The translations under genes were made by a program, and so were the position numbers. A stretch of 64,000 nucleotides of DNA from Saliterribacillus persicus (GTDB lineage: Bacteria > Bacillota > Bacilli > Bacillales > Amphibacillaceae). This document shows, piece after piece, positions 25,985-35,576 of this stretch (the first letter of the stretch is position 1; every line of letters begins with the position of its first letter). The stretch is taken from contig NZ_QPJJ01000011.1 of NCBI RefSeq assembly GCF_003337485.1, forward strand, positions 1 through 64,000, given 5' to 3'. The notes under the pieces are model-generated. The model made no database searches, was not told where the DNA came from, and saw nothing but the letters and a program-made list of their open reading frames with translations.

Positions 25985-27682
25985 GTGAAAGAAAAATTAA
26001 AAATTAAATCTTTACGAATGAAAATATTATTAGGATTTTTTGTGGTTATCTTTTTCATTTTATTGTATGTGGGTAATAATACCGTATCATCTTATAAGAT
26101 AGAACAGGAAACGAAGGATATGACAGAAACACAATTACCATTGTTAATCGCGGACGAGAAGCTATTATTCAATTTATCAGAAAGAATAGGTCTAACAAGG
26201 GCATACATACTTTATGGTGATCCTAACTATAAAGAAAGATTTGATAGCTATACAGAACAAAGTGTGGAAATAGAAAAGGAAATTCAAACGTATTCGGACT
26301 CTGAACAATTAACGGAGCTAATTGAAGCATCAGTAGCGTGGCATCAAGATACAGTTGATAATATATACAACGCCTATGAAAATGGAAATGAAGCGGAAGC
26401 AGAAGCATATTTACAAAATTTCACAGCACCTGAAGCTGAAAGAATTATGAAAGGTCTCTCAGAATTAGTTAATAAACGTGAAGAGCTTATTTTAAGTGCT
26501 GGTAATGATTTATCGGCTCAAAATACGTTGAATAATTTTATTGGTTTTGTATTTGCAATTTTATTGATAGTAATTGCCATTATCATTGCCTTAATTGTGG
26601 CTAAAATGATAACGAAACCAATTGTTTTAGTGAAAAATCAAATGAATGATATAGCAGCAGGAAATTTAAAAGTAGAGCCAATTGAAGTGAAGAGCAAGGA
26701 TGAAATAGGCCAGCTGGTTGTTTCGATGAATCAAATGCAAACTAGCCTTAAAAATATGGTGGAAGAAATGCAAGAGGTTTCAGATACAGTAACTCAGCAG
26801 AGTAATGAATTAACCCAGTCTTCCAATGAAGTGAAAGAAGCGAGTGACCAAGTAGCAAGTACGATGGAAGAGTTATCTAAAGGGTCAGAGTCACAAGCAA
26901 ATATTACTACAGATTTAGCGTCTTCTATGGCGGATTTCGTTGAAAGCATTGCTATTGCCAACAATAAAGGTCAAGAAATCTATACTACCTCTCAAAATGT
27001 GATCCAATTAACTGATGAGGGTTCAACATCAATGGAGGATTCTATAAAGCAAATGAATCGTATATATGATGTCGTTACACAAGCTGTTACACAAGTTGGT
27101 GGGCTAGAGAAGCAATCTAATGATATTACAAGGTTAGTTAATGTTATTAAAGATGTGGCGGAACAGACAAATTTATTAGCTTTAAACGCAGCTATAGAAG
27201 CTGCTAGAGCAGGAGAACATGGAAAAGGATTTGCAGTTGTAGCAGATGAAGTAAGAAAACTCGCTGAACAAGTAGCAGATTCTGTTAAAGATATCACAAG
27301 TATTGTTAGCAATATCCAAAATGAAACCCATCATGTGACACGCTCTCTAGAGGGTGGACATAAAGAAGTGGAAGCTGGAATGGATCAAGTTGCTAATACA
27401 GGCTCAATATTTGGAAAAATTAATCATCAGATTGATGAGATGGCAACGAGTATTCAAAATATTTCTACAAGCCTTACAAAAATCCATGACAACAGTGATA
27501 ACATGAACCAATCAATTGAAGAAATAGCTTCTGTTTCTGAAGAATCAGCTGCAGGAATTGAAGAAACAGCAGCATCAGTTGAACAAACTAGTACTTCTAT
27601 GGAGGAAGTAGCTAATAGTTCTAATAAACTGTCTACACTTGCTGATAAGTTAAATAATGTAATTCAACGATTCAAACTATAA
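25985..27682 (+). CDS. methyl-accepting chemotaxis protein
   Basis: The 565-residue chemoreceptor has a first membrane helix (about 13-30), an extracytoplasmic four-helix-bundle sensor (about 31-178), a second helix (about 180-206), a HAMP domain (about 207-260, [20 protein letters not shown]), and a cytoplasmic signalling hairpin. The tip, [19 protein letters not shown], is at about 388-410. It relays ligand binding to CheA/CheW. GTG 25985 follows GGGGGAC. Upstream, CCGATAT (25939-25945) resembles a sigma-D -10 box, but a fitting -35 is missing. The ligand is unknown. Confidence 0.95.
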   Translation: MKEKLKIKSLRMKILLGFFVVIFFILLYVGNNTVSSYKIEQETKDMTETQLPLLIADEKLLFNLSERIGLTRAYILYGDPNYKERFDSYTEQSVEIEKEIQTYSDSEQLTELIEASVAWHQDTVDNIYNAYENGNEAEAEAYLQNFTAPEAERIMKGLSELVNKREELILSAGNDLSAQNTLNNFIGFVFAILLIVIAIIIALIVAKMITKPIVLVKNQMNDIAAGNLKVEPIEVKSKDEIGQLVVSMNQMQTSLKNMVEEMQEVSDTVTQQSNELTQSSNEVKEASDQVASTMEELSKGSESQANITTDLASSMADFVESIAIANNKGQEIYTTSQNVIQLTDEGSTSMEDSIKQMNRIYDVVTQAVTQVGGLEKQSNDITRLVNVIKDVAEQTNLLALNAAIEAARAGEHGKGFAVVADEVRKLAEQVADSVKDITSIVSNIQNETHHVTRSLEGGHKEVEAGMDQVANTGSIFGKINHQIDEMATSIQNISTSLTKIHDNSDNMNQSIEEIASVSEESAAGIEETAASVEQTSTSMEEVANSSNKLSTLADKLNNVIQRFKL

Positions 27683-27694
27683 AAGATCAAAAAA

Positions 27695-27734
27695 CAATAC
27701 ACCAAATGAGCTTCTATAATCATTTGGTGTATTG
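27695..27734. terminator. long hairpin between the chemoreceptor gene and comER
   Basis: CAATACACCAAATGA (27695-27709) and TCATTTGGTGTATTG (27720-27734) are a perfect 15-base inverted repeat. It lies between convergent genes and is flanked by A-rich and T-rich bases, so it can serve both. Confidence 0.8.
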
Positions 27735-27787
27735 TACTTTTAAACTATGCAAAAGAAGAATAGTGTTATATAATACTTAATACCTTC

Positions 27788-28615
27788 TTATTCTTTATCT
27801 CCTAAGGCTTCCTCAATGCGATGTTTATCTTTTTTAAATTTTCCATGTGTTGTCTCAATTAATCGTTTGAAAAGTAAGGGAGTTTCTTCATTTATAGTAT
27901 TTATACCTTCACCCGTTATACCTCCAGCTACACAAACCTTGTTAATCAATTCATCCAAAGAGTAGTAATTTTTTTTCAATAAGCTTCCAAAACCAATGAA
28001 CATGTTCTCCATAAGTTTCATGGCTTCTTCTTCTGTTAAATCTGTGTTCTCTTTAATTTCATCGATGTATTTTTTCGCTAGAAATCCAAAAAAAGCTGGT
28101 CCGCAGGAGACGATATCTGAACCAATCCTTACATTTTTTTCCTCGATAACAGTAGGTTTACTGAACCTTTCCCATTTCCGTAATAACATACTTCTCGTCG
28201 AGTTACTCATGTTTTCTCCAAATGTAACAAGGCTCACACCTGCTCTAGCTCGATTAGTAATACTAGGGATGAAACGAGCCACTTGACAATCTAACAATTT
28301 TTCCATATCTTCCACCGCTACTGAGCTTGTGATAGAGATTAAAATGAAATTTTTGGATAGGCTGTTGCTTATGCTTCGCATGATCGGAATCATTTCATGT
28401 GGTTTTACACATAAGTAAACGATATCGACTTTAGCTATCAGCTTTGAAATATCTTCTAGCACATGGATATTAGGATATTTTCTTTGATAATTATAAGCTT
28501 TTTCAATTGTGCGATTATTGATAAAAAGCTCCTTCTCTTGATAGGTGTTCGAATCTATAAACGTTTCTAATAAAATTCCACCCATATTTCCTGTTCCTAT
28601 TACTCCACACTTCAT
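27788..28615 (-). CDS. comER: late competence protein ComER (pyrroline-5-carboxylate reductase-like)
   Basis: The 275-residue protein has the P5C-reductase fold, with an N-terminal Rossmann motif GVIGTGNMGGILLE (residues 4-17) and the C-terminal dimerisation region with CVAGGITGEGINTI. Despite the similarity to ProC, ComER of B. subtilis is not needed for proline synthesis and has been linked to sporulation and biofilm control. It is divergent from comEA with 59 bases between, the arrangement seen in B. subtilis. Confidence 0.9.
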   Translation of the reverse strand: MKCGVIGTGNMGGILLETFIDSNTYQEKELFINNRTIEKAYNYQRKYPNIHVLEDISKLIAKVDIVYLCVKPHEMIPIMRSISNSLSKNFILISITSSVAVEDMEKLLDCQVARFIPSITNRARAGVSLVTFGENMSNSTRSMLLRKWERFSKPTVIEEKNVRIGSDIVSCGPAFFGFLAKKYIDEIKENTDLTEEEAMKLMENMFIGFGSLLKKNYYSLDELINKVCVAGGITGEGINTINEETPLLFKRLIETTHGKFKKDKHRIEEALGDKE

Positions 28616-28674
28616 AAATTTTCCCCTCCATTTTTAGGCAGTTACACTAATTTTATGAGCAAAGGATGAATTCT

Positions 28675-29280
28675 ATGATTCAATTGCATTTACTGAAATT
28701 TCTAAAGCAATACAGCCTCTATATCATCATTTTCTTTTTTATAGTAGGGTGGGTCATATATGATCACACAACCGAACCCAAAAAAGTTGCGGAAAGCGAG
28801 ATAAAAATAGAAGAATTAGTGCAAGCAGAAGCAGCTAATGTACCAGAAGAAAATCAATCAGTATTAGTTGTAGACATTAAAGGGGAAGTAGTCAGTCCAG
28901 GAGTCTTTGAAATGAAAGAAGGAGCTCGTGTAAAAGATGTAATAAAAGTGGCTGGAGGATTTACAAGTGAAAGTGATCAAGCGTCGATCAACTTAGCGCA
29001 AAAGGTTTATGATGAGATGGTCATTGTTGTTTATCCGATAGATGAAGCAACTAATCTTAATTTATCCATTGTAGGAGAAGAAAGTTCCAAAATTAAAATT
29101 AATTCCGCTACAGCAGATGAAATCGAGAGTATTCCAGGAATAGGAGAAGTAAAAGCTCAAGCAATTATTGAGCATAGAGATACATATGGACACTTCAAAG
29201 TAATAGAAGATTTAGAGCAGGTTTCTGGAATAGGTGCTAAGACAGTAGAAAAAATGAAGGAATATATTCTTGTACCATAA
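28675..29280 (+). CDS. comEA: competence DNA receptor ComEA
   Basis: The 201-residue membrane-anchored protein binds incoming double-stranded DNA on the outer face of the membrane. It has one N-terminal helix (about 11-28), an SLBB-type domain (VDIKGEVVSPGVFEMKEGA, about 65-83), and tandem helix-hairpin-helix motifs at the C-terminus (INSATADEIESIPGIGEVKA and LEQVSGIGAKTVEKMKEYI). ATG 28675 is chosen over 28666 for spacing from AAAGG. It is the first gene of comEA-comEB-comEC. Confidence 0.95.
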   Translation: MIQLHLLKFLKQYSLYIIIFFFIVGWVIYDHTTEPKKVAESEIKIEELVQAEAANVPEENQSVLVVDIKGEVVSPGVFEMKEGARVKDVIKVAGGFTSESDQASINLAQKVYDEMVIVVYPIDEATNLNLSIVGEESSKIKINSATADEIESIPGIGEVKAQAIIEHRDTYGHFKVIEDLEQVSGIGAKTVEKMKEYILVP

Positions 29281-29345
29281 TATTGACGAAATAAAACACA
29301 GTAAGTAAACTTAATAAGATGATTTAAAGTAGGGGAGTGAATACG

Positions 29346-29807
29346 ATGGAAAGAATATCGTGGCATCAATATTTTATGGCTCAAAGCCATTTATTAGCAC
29401 TAAGAAGTACCTGTCAGAGATTAATGGTAGGAGCAACAATTGTCCGTGATAAGCGAATAATTGCTGGAGGATATAATGGAAGTGTGACTGGAAGTGTTCA
29501 CTGCATTGACGAAGGGTGCTATGTTATTGATGGGCATTGTGTTAGAACGATTCATGCTGAGATGAATGCAATTTTACAATGCGCAAAGTTTGGTGCATCA
29601 ACTGAGAATGCGGAAATATATGTGACACATTTTCCATGTTTGAATTGTTGTAAATCCATTATTCAAAGTGGTATTAAAACCGTTTACTATGCAGAAGATT
29701 ATCACAATCATCCATATGCATTAGAGTTATTCAAAGAAGCAGGAGTGCATTTTGAAAAAATTGCTCTTGAACAGACTTTTATTGATCTACAATTAAATAA
29801 AAAGTAA
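29346..29807 (+). CDS. comEB: ComEB, dCMP deaminase family
   Basis: The 153-residue zinc deaminase has TIHAEMNAILQCA (His and catalytic Glu) and FPCLNCCKSII (the two cysteines that complete the zinc site). Such enzymes convert dCMP to dUMP. The gene is conserved inside comE operons although it is not needed for DNA uptake. ATG 29346 is preferred to GTG 29337 because GGGGAGTG lies between 29331 and 29338. Confidence 0.94.
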   Translation: MERISWHQYFMAQSHLLALRSTCQRLMVGATIVRDKRIIAGGYNGSVTGSVHCIDEGCYVIDGHCVRTIHAEMNAILQCAKFGASTENAEIYVTHFPCLNCCKSIIQSGIKTVYYAEDYHNHPYALELFKEAGVHFEKIALEQTFIDLQLNKK

Positions 29808-29898
29808 ATCAGCCACTAGTGCATAGAAAAGTTCAATTACATGGGAATGGCCTATGCACTTTTTGCTTTGTTTAAGACAAGGAAAGGAGATATATGGC

Positions 29899-32202
29899 TT
29901 GTATGGAAATATTTATTGGTTTGTCATAACGATCACAATTGCAATTATAGCTTCACACTCTTCAACTATCTTTCTTTTCTCCTATTTATTGGCTATGTTT
30001 TTCTTTTACAAACAGAAAAAAATAAACATGCTCTTCTTGCTTCTTATTATCCTCGCCTCCACTATTATCTATTTTTATTACGAGTATCTTCAAACTGAAT
30101 CCAGTAGGGAAATACCCCCATATATAGAAGAAATAAATGGTAAGATCCATTCTGAAGTTAAAATTACTCCTCAATTAATAAATTTCCAATTCCAGCCCAC
30201 TGAAATTAATTCCGATATTATGATTACATACTTTCTAACTGAGAAAGACAATTTACAAAGTAATAATGAAATAAAAACTGGCAGTGTATGTGTTCTGAAA
30301 AATTTAACTGCTCAAAATAATTTTGCTAAAAACCCTGGCCAATTTGATTATCAACGCTATTTAGTAAATAGTGGAATAAAAGCTTCCTATACTATTAGTA
30401 CATTAGAGAATATTGCTTGCAGGAACGAAGGAAAAATTAATGTTATTTACGATTTCAAAAGAAAAATAGTCAACTACGTAGAAAAAAGATACAGCACATA
30501 TACTTCTAGTTGGATTAGAGCCTTGATATTTGGAGATAAAGAAGGTCTAGATGACGAAATTATTGCTTTATTTCAAAGGTGGAATCTGTCCCATTTGTTA
30601 GCAATTTCTGGATTGCATGTTGGCTTAATTATTCTGATGTTTTATATGCTCATGCTGAGACTTCCGTTCTTTACAAAAGAAAAGTCACAATGTGTTCTTT
30701 TCATTCTACTCCTATTTTATCCATTAATTGCGGGAGAAGCACCATCTGTTTGGCGTTCCTGCTTATTAGCATTATTTGTCCTAATTCAATTGAAATTTAA
30801 ATTTGCTTTTTCTTCTTTAGATATACTCAGTATCGTATTTGTAGTTATGTTGTTGGTAGATCCTTATTCAATTTATCAGTTAGGTTTTCAATTTTCTTTT
30901 ATTGTAACCTTTGCTATTATTTTATCTAGAATAATAATACATGAGGCAGGTAATTATCTTCAAATTATCATTCAAATTAGTGGAATAAGCTTATTGATAA
31001 TATTGCCAATTCAACTTTACCATTTTTATACGTTTAATCCTTTAGCTATCGCCATAAACCTTCTCTACATTCCTTATTTTAGCTTTATTATAATCCCCTT
31101 ATCATTACTAATGGTAGTATTTTCAGCACTACCAGTCATACCACAATTATTTGATTATTTTTTTGTGAAAATTCAATCCCTTTTTTCAACTATTCTTGAA
31201 AGAATAGATGAGAGTTTATATTATCCATTAATAGTTGGTAAATTCCCTATGTCATTGTTTTTTTTATATTATATATTGATCATCGTATTTTTCATGTTCT
31301 GGGAAAGACAACAAAAGATTCGAGCTTTTTGCGTGGGTGTTTCTATAACGGTATTATTAATAGGAATATCTATTTCTCCTTATTTTAACGATGAAGGCAC
31401 AATAACTGTTTTAGATATCGGGCAAGGTGATGCGATCATTATCGAGTTACCCTACAGAAAAGGTGTTATTATGATTGATGCTGCAGGTACAATGACGAAA
31501 AATTTTACAGAGCCATCAAATAAAAATTTTGAAGAAATAATCAAACCTTTTCTATTATCAAAGGGTATCACAAAGATAGACGCATTATTTTTAAGTCACG
31601 ATGATCATGATCACATTGGGAGTGTTCCTTTTATTTTAGATGAGTTTATTGTTGATAAAGTATTTACTACTAAATATTTTGATAAAGCTTGGATAAGTGA
31701 ATATATCATAAATAATAAGGAAACAGCATTTCACCATTTAACCGGCGGACAAATACTATCCATTGCAGGTCACAAAATAGAAGTATTACTTCCTGTAGAG
31801 GATAATTTTGATAAAAATGATAATTCATTAGTCTTACGTTCAAGGTTCGGTCCGTATACTTGGATATTTACTGGAGATATAGGAGAGAAGGCTGAGTTAG
31901 AACTAATGTCATTATATCCTAACTTAGGTAGTGATATTTTAAAAGTGTCCCACCATGGAAGTTCATCCTCAACAACAGATGAGTTTTTAGAAGGTGTAAA
32001 ACCAAAAGCTGCTTTAATCTCTGTAGGAGTAAATAATCGCTACAACCATCCCAATAAAGAAGTATTAGAACGACTGGGTGAAAAAGAAATAGCTGTTTTA
32101 AGAACCGATCAATCTGGAGCAATTATTTATTCGTATACAAAAAAGGAAGGCACGCTTTTTACTTTTATGAATAACATACAGAATAAGAAGGGAAGAAGAT
32201 AG
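29899..32202 (+). CDS. comEC: DNA internalisation channel protein ComEC/Rec2
   Basis: The 767-residue channel protein moves single-stranded DNA across the membrane. N-terminal helices precede an OB-like DUF4131 region. The central Competence domain includes RWNLSHLLAISGLHVGLI and many helices. The C-terminal metallo-beta-lactamase-like domain has TVLDIGQGDAIIIELP, LSHDDHDHIGS and VSHHGSSSSTTDEF. The start is uncertain: TTG 29899 has AAAGGAG about 10 bases upstream, while ATG 29854 is in frame but lacks a good site. Length fits the family (about 770). Confidence 0.93.
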   Translation: MYGNIYWFVITITIAIIASHSSTIFLFSYLLAMFFFYKQKKINMLFLLLIILASTIIYFYYEYLQTESSREIPPYIEEINGKIHSEVKITPQLINFQFQPTEINSDIMITYFLTEKDNLQSNNEIKTGSVCVLKNLTAQNNFAKNPGQFDYQRYLVNSGIKASYTISTLENIACRNEGKINVIYDFKRKIVNYVEKRYSTYTSSWIRALIFGDKEGLDDEIIALFQRWNLSHLLAISGLHVGLIILMFYMLMLRLPFFTKEKSQCVLFILLLFYPLIAGEAPSVWRSCLLALFVLIQLKFKFAFSSLDILSIVFVVMLLVDPYSIYQLGFQFSFIVTFAIILSRIIIHEAGNYLQIIIQISGISLLIILPIQLYHFYTFNPLAIAINLLYIPYFSFIIIPLSLLMVVFSALPVIPQLFDYFFVKIQSLFSTILERIDESLYYPLIVGKFPMSLFFLYYILIIVFFMFWERQQKIRAFCVGVSITVLLIGISISPYFNDEGTITVLDIGQGDAIIIELPYRKGVIMIDAAGTMTKNFTEPSNKNFEEIIKPFLLSKGITKIDALFLSHDDHDHIGSVPFILDEFIVDKVFTTKYFDKAWISEYIINNKETAFHHLTGGQILSIAGHKIEVLLPVEDNFDKNDNSLVLRSRFGPYTWIFTGDIGEKAELELMSLYPNLGSDILKVSHHGSSSSTTDEFLEGVKPKAALISVGVNNRYNHPNKEVLERLGEKEIAVLRTDQSGAIIYSYTKKEGTLFTFMNNIQNKKGRR

Positions 32203-32223
32203 ATAATTAAATTTAATAAAAAG

Positions 32224-32257
32224 CAAAAACGAGAAGGCAAGTGAAGACCTCCTCGTT
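32224..32257 (-). terminator. terminator of yqzM
   Basis: On the minus strand AACGAGGAGG and CCTTCTCGTT pair around a short loop and run into TTTTGC. It sits between the convergent comEC and yqzM ends and may serve comEC as well. Confidence 0.65.
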
Positions 32258-32270
32258 CATTAAATAAAAC

Positions 32271-32405
32271 TTATGATCCGATTACATCTGCAAAAACACC
32301 AATGAAAAATATAATCATAAAAAATAAGAATGAAAAGACAAATCCAGCTCCTGAATCAAATAAATCATGTCTTTTAGATTGAACGTCTTTTTCGAATTCA
32401 TTCAT
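32271..32405 (-). CDS. yqzM: YqzM family small membrane protein
   Basis: The 44-residue protein begins MNEFEKDVQSKRHDLFDSG, then has one hydrophobic helix (about residues 21-40, FVFSFLFFMIIFFIGVFA) and ends DVIGS. This is the YqzM family, found in the same place next to comEC in B. subtilis. GAAGGAGG lies 10 bases before the ATG. The function is unknown. Confidence 0.9.
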   Translation of the reverse strand: MNEFEKDVQSKRHDLFDSGAGFVFSFLFFMIIFFIGVFADVIGS

Positions 32406-32463
32406 GGTAAATTCCTCCTTCACGTTTTTTTGTTATGTAACCAACGATTAAAATTGATTCCCT

Positions 32464-32492
32464 TTGTTAGCAAGAGTTTACATCGATATTAT
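32464..32492 (+). promoter_or_regulatory. putative sigma-A promoter of a non-coding unit
   Basis: TTGTTA (32464-32469), a 17-base spacer and TATTAT (32487-32492). A start near 32499 would lie just before a 77-base nested inverted repeat. Confidence 0.5.
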
Positions 32493-32498
32493 TTGTAA

Positions 32499-32620
32499 TT
32501 AAGGTCAATCTATATTGTAAGAAAACACCGTTATTTCTTTTGAAACCTAGGTCAAATTGAAATAACGTTAATATAGATTGAAAAGGGGAGTAGAGTTTTT
32601 ACTTCCCTTTAATTTTTATC
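32499..32620 (+). ncRNA. candidate small RNA: long nested hairpin plus terminator
   Basis: After a promoter-like sequence comes a 77-base structure with perfect outer arms TCAATCTATATT (32505-32516) and AATATAGATTGA (32570-32581). Inner arms are GTTATTTC/GAAATAAC (32530-32537 and 32559-32566) and TTTGA/TCAAA (32539-32543 and 32552-32556). A terminator-like hairpin with a T-rich tail follows directly. No open frame is present. It lies between the divergent yqzM and holA genes, where a terminator of a known gene is not expected. It could also be a remnant of a small palindromic repeat element. Confidence 0.42.
32582..32617 (+). terminator. terminator-like hairpin after the nested repeat
   Basis: AAAGGGGAGTA (32582-32593 region) and TACTTCCCTTT (up to 32610) pair with one bulge around a T-rich loop and are followed by AATTTTTA. 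It would end the candidate small RNA. Confidence 0.55.
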
Positions 32621-32846
32621 CAATCCCACCCAAAGAAACGTAAAAGATTACGTATGAGAAACTGTTTTTAAAAGGATTGAAAACTTCTTACTAAAAATAC
32701 AAAAAGGATTTCATTTGCAGCAAGTGTAAAACAATTATAACTTATTATACCATAAAACATATTAATAATTAATTCAACTTATTCTTGCACAAAACGAATA
32801 TTCAGTTTAGCATAAAACAAAGTGTAATATTATGGAGTGGAATGTG
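32621..32846. other. AT-rich intergenic region before holA
   Basis: No gene is seen. Several TATA-like stretches occur but no well-spaced promoter pair stands out. Confidence 0.4.
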
Positions 32847-33884
32847 TTGAACTATTTAGAAGCTATAAAAAAAATTAAACAAAATAAAATATCAAATGTA
32901 TATTTTTTAAATGGACCTGAAGTTTTTATGACTGAAAACACAAAAAATGAAATATTGAATAAGGTGTTAAGTAAGGATGATCGAGAAACTAACTTATCGA
33001 TTTATGATTTAGAAGAAACTTCTATTCAAGAGGTTATATCTGATGTGGAAACATTTCCTTTTTTCGGAGAGAGAAAAGTTGTTATTGCAGTGAACCCTAC
33101 TTTTTTAAAAGCAAAACCGCCCAAAAATGAATTGGACCATCATTTACCTGAATTAGAAGCTTATTTGAAAAATCCTATAGAGTATACCGTCTTTATCATG
33201 ATTGCTTCTTATGAAAAAATAGATGAGCGAAAAAAAGTAGCAAAATTATTAAAGAAAGAAACAGAATATGTTTCATGTGATCCCGTTAAAGAGTGGGACA
33301 TTGATAAGTGGATTAAACAAATAGCAGATCAATTTCAGGTGAATTTTGAGCCTAAGGCATTGGAAAGATTAAAAGTAGAATCAGGTACTAACCTAATGTT
33401 TTTACAGTCAGAAATTGAGAAATTAGCTTTGTATGTTGGACCAAACGGAATGATAACAGAAGATATTGCGGATGTATTAATTTCACATATAGGTGAGTCT
33501 TCTGGTCTCAAATTAATGGATGCGGTACTCGAACAAGACTTGTCAAAAGCTATACATATATATAAAGATCTTGAGAAATTAAATGAAGAGCCAATAGCTT
33601 TACTTGCTTTAATTGCTTCACAAATTAGAAATCTAATCCATATTAAACAATTAAAAGAAAAGGGCTATAACCAAAAACAAATAGCTGAATATCTAAAAAT
33701 TCACCCGTATGTAGTGAAACTATCAATGAATAGAGAGAGAAAGTACTCTAGGAAGGAGTTAGAGAGAGCGTTGTTATTTATCACTGAAGCTGATAGTGAT
33801 ATGAAACAGGGAAGAATGGATAAGCAATTAAGCTTTGAATTGTTACTTTACGATTTGATTATTAATAAATCTAATATAGGATAA
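32847..33884 (+). CDS. holA: DNA polymerase III subunit delta
   Basis: The 345-residue clamp-loader subunit (YqeN) opens the beta ring. Family marks are SNVYFLNGPEVFMTE near the N-terminus, YDLEETSIQEVISDVETFPFFGERKVVI, YEKIDERKKVAKLLKK, LEKLNEEPIALLALIASQIRN, and HPYVVKLS at the C-terminal collar. The start is taken as TTG 32847, about 9 bases after GGAG and fitting the family N-terminus; ATG 32832 is an alternative that adds five residues. Confidence 0.93.
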   Translation: MNYLEAIKKIKQNKISNVYFLNGPEVFMTENTKNEILNKVLSKDDRETNLSIYDLEETSIQEVISDVETFPFFGERKVVIAVNPTFLKAKPPKNELDHHLPELEAYLKNPIEYTVFIMIASYEKIDERKKVAKLLKKETEYVSCDPVKEWDIDKWIKQIADQFQVNFEPKALERLKVESGTNLMFLQSEIEKLALYVGPNGMITEDIADVLISHIGESSGLKLMDAVLEQDLSKAIHIYKDLEKLNEEPIALLALIASQIRNLIHIKQLKEKGYNQKQIAEYLKIHPYVVKLSMNRERKYSRKELERALLFITEADSDMKQGRMDKQLSFELLLYDLIINKSNIG

Positions 33885-33887
33885 TAC

Positions 33888-33920
33888 AAAAAAGGAATCC
33901 AAATAATGGATTCCTTTTTG
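33888..33920. terminator. bidirectional terminator between holA and rpsT
   Basis: CAAAAAAGGAATCC and GGATTCCTTTTTG pair around AAATAAT. Flanking A and T runs allow it to stop both convergent transcripts. Confidence 0.85.
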
Positions 33921-33963
33921 TGTTAGAGAGAACAAAACTGTACTCTCTAAATTCTAATGATGC

Positions 33964-34230
33964 TTATGCAGTCAAATCATTTACTTTTTTAGTAAGTCTT
34001 GATTTTTGACGGTTCCCATTATTACGATGAACCAATCCTTTTTGAACTGCCTTATCGATTTTCTTAACTGCATATACTAGTGCAGTTTTAGCGTTATCAA
34101 CATCTTTGTTCTCTATGAAAGATTCAACACTTTTTATTTGGGAACGCATATCAGATTTAATCGGTTGGTTATTAGCATGACGATCATTGTTCGTACGTAC
34201 GCGTTTAATTGCTGATTTAATATTAGCCAA
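33964..34230 (-). CDS. rpsT: 30S ribosomal protein S20
   Basis: The 88-residue basic protein begins MANIKSAIKRVRTNNDRHANN and ends KSRLTKKVNDLTA, matching S20, which binds the 5' and 3' domains of 16S rRNA. The start is TTG 34230 with GGAGGTG 7 bases upstream; the longer in-frame ATGs at 34260 and 34248 would place that site inside the gene. In E. coli the rpsT start is also TTG and matters for autoregulation. It is divergent from gpr. Confidence 0.95.
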   Translation of the reverse strand: MANIKSAIKRVRTNNDRHANNQPIKSDMRSQIKSVESFIENKDVDNAKTALVYAVKKIDKAVQKGLVHRNNGNRQKSRLTKKVNDLTA

Positions 34231-34405
34231 TTTATTCACCTCCATCATAAAACATACCAAAACAAATAGTTAGGTCAAATGAATTGTACCAAAGCAAACC
34301 AATCTTTTCAATATAAATATCATGGATCCATTAGAATAACGAATCTTTTTAATAATGTTTGGTAAAACTATCATCAAATTCATTTTAAAGAGAGGAAGTT
34401 TATCG

Positions 34406-35503
34406 TTGAATGAAAACACAAAAAAAGATATGAATGTTCGCACAGACTTAGCTACAGAAGCAAGAGAAATGGTTAATCAATCCAGAACAGCAGAAAAGGA
34501 AATTGAGGGTGTTTCCTATAGCGAGAAAAAAGAAGAAAGTTTTACAGTTTCTAAAGTGATAGTAGATGAAATTGGAGCAGAAAAAATAGGAAAAAAACCC
34601 GGAACATATCGCACCATTTATAGTGATGCAATCAAAAAGCAAGATACAAAGCTTCAGCAACAAACTGCTAGAGTGCTTGCAAAAGAACTATCACAAATCA
34701 TGAATGAATGTGGAATTGACTCAAACGCATCAGGATTAATAGTTGGTCTCGGTAATAGAAACGTAACTCCCGATGCATTAGGGCCTATAGTGATGGATAA
34801 AATCTTAGTTACCAACCATTTGTTTGTACATGAACCTTCCTATGTTAAAGACGGATATAGAAGAGTTTCCACAATAGTGCCTGGTGTTATGGGGGTGACA
34901 GGTATTGAAACAAGTGAGCTAATACATGGAATTATTAAAGAAATAAAGCCTGATTTTGTGATTGCGATAGACGCATTGGCATCACGATCAATAGAACGCG
35001 TGAATGCGACTATTCAACTTTCAGATACTGGAATTCACCCGGGTTCAGGAGTAGGAAATACCCGAAAAGAAATTAGTCAAGAGACATTGGGTATACCGGT
35101 AATAGCTATTGGAGTTCCTACAGTGGTGGATGCCGTTACTATAGCAAGTGATGCAATGGACTATGTATTAAAACATATTGGTAGAGAATTAGAAGAAATA
35201 GACAGACCCTCAAAAGCATTAGCACCAGGCGGTATGGTATTTGGAAAAAAAGTATTAACAAAAAAAGATATGCCAACTAAAGATAGACAGGAAACTATAT
35301 TAGGAATGTTTGGAACTTTAAAGGAGACGGAGAAGAGAGCTCTTATGCAGGAGGTTTTAACCCCTTTAGGCCATAATTTAATGGTAACCCCAAAAGAAAT
35401 TGATGGATATATTAAAGATATGGCTCATTTAATTGCTGAAGCTACTAATGCTAGTCTACATGAGAATGTAACATTAGATAATTTCGGCAGCTATACAAGA
35501 TAA
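34406..35503 (+). CDS. gpr: germination protease GPR
   Basis: The 365-residue protease degrades small acid-soluble spore proteins at germination. A short propeptide ends before [12 protein letters not shown], where autoprocessing is known for the family. Core marks are [51 protein letters not shown] and [16 protein letters not shown] 34406 is chosen with AGAGAGGAAG upstream; ATG 34355 would add residues unlike the family. Expression in the forespore by sigma-F and sigma-G is family knowledge; I could not pick out that promoter. Confidence 0.94.
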   Translation: MNENTKKDMNVRTDLATEAREMVNQSRTAEKEIEGVSYSEKKEESFTVSKVIVDEIGAEKIGKKPGTYRTIYSDAIKKQDTKLQQQTARVLAKELSQIMNECGIDSNASGLIVGLGNRNVTPDALGPIVMDKILVTNHLFVHEPSYVKDGYRRVSTIVPGVMGVTGIETSELIHGIIKEIKPDFVIAIDALASRSIERVNATIQLSDTGIHPGSGVGNTRKEISQETLGIPVIAIGVPTVVDAVTIASDAMDYVLKHIGRELEEIDRPSKALAPGGMVFGKKVLTKKDMPTKDRQETILGMFGTLKETEKRALMQEVLTPLGHNLMVTPKEIDGYIKDMAHLIAEATNASLHENVTLDNFGSYTR

Positions 35504-35576
35504 AGTTCCTGATTTTTAGTTCTACTTTCTATTAAGGCCTCATAGATTTAAGAGAGGTGATAGAGAGGAGGAACTT

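Noticed and set aside
29894-29929. A tiny open frame (ATG 29894) next to the AAAGGAG before comEC
   Set aside because: About 11 codons in another frame. It could be a leader peptide, but nothing in its sequence supports this and the TTG at 29899 explains the binding site.
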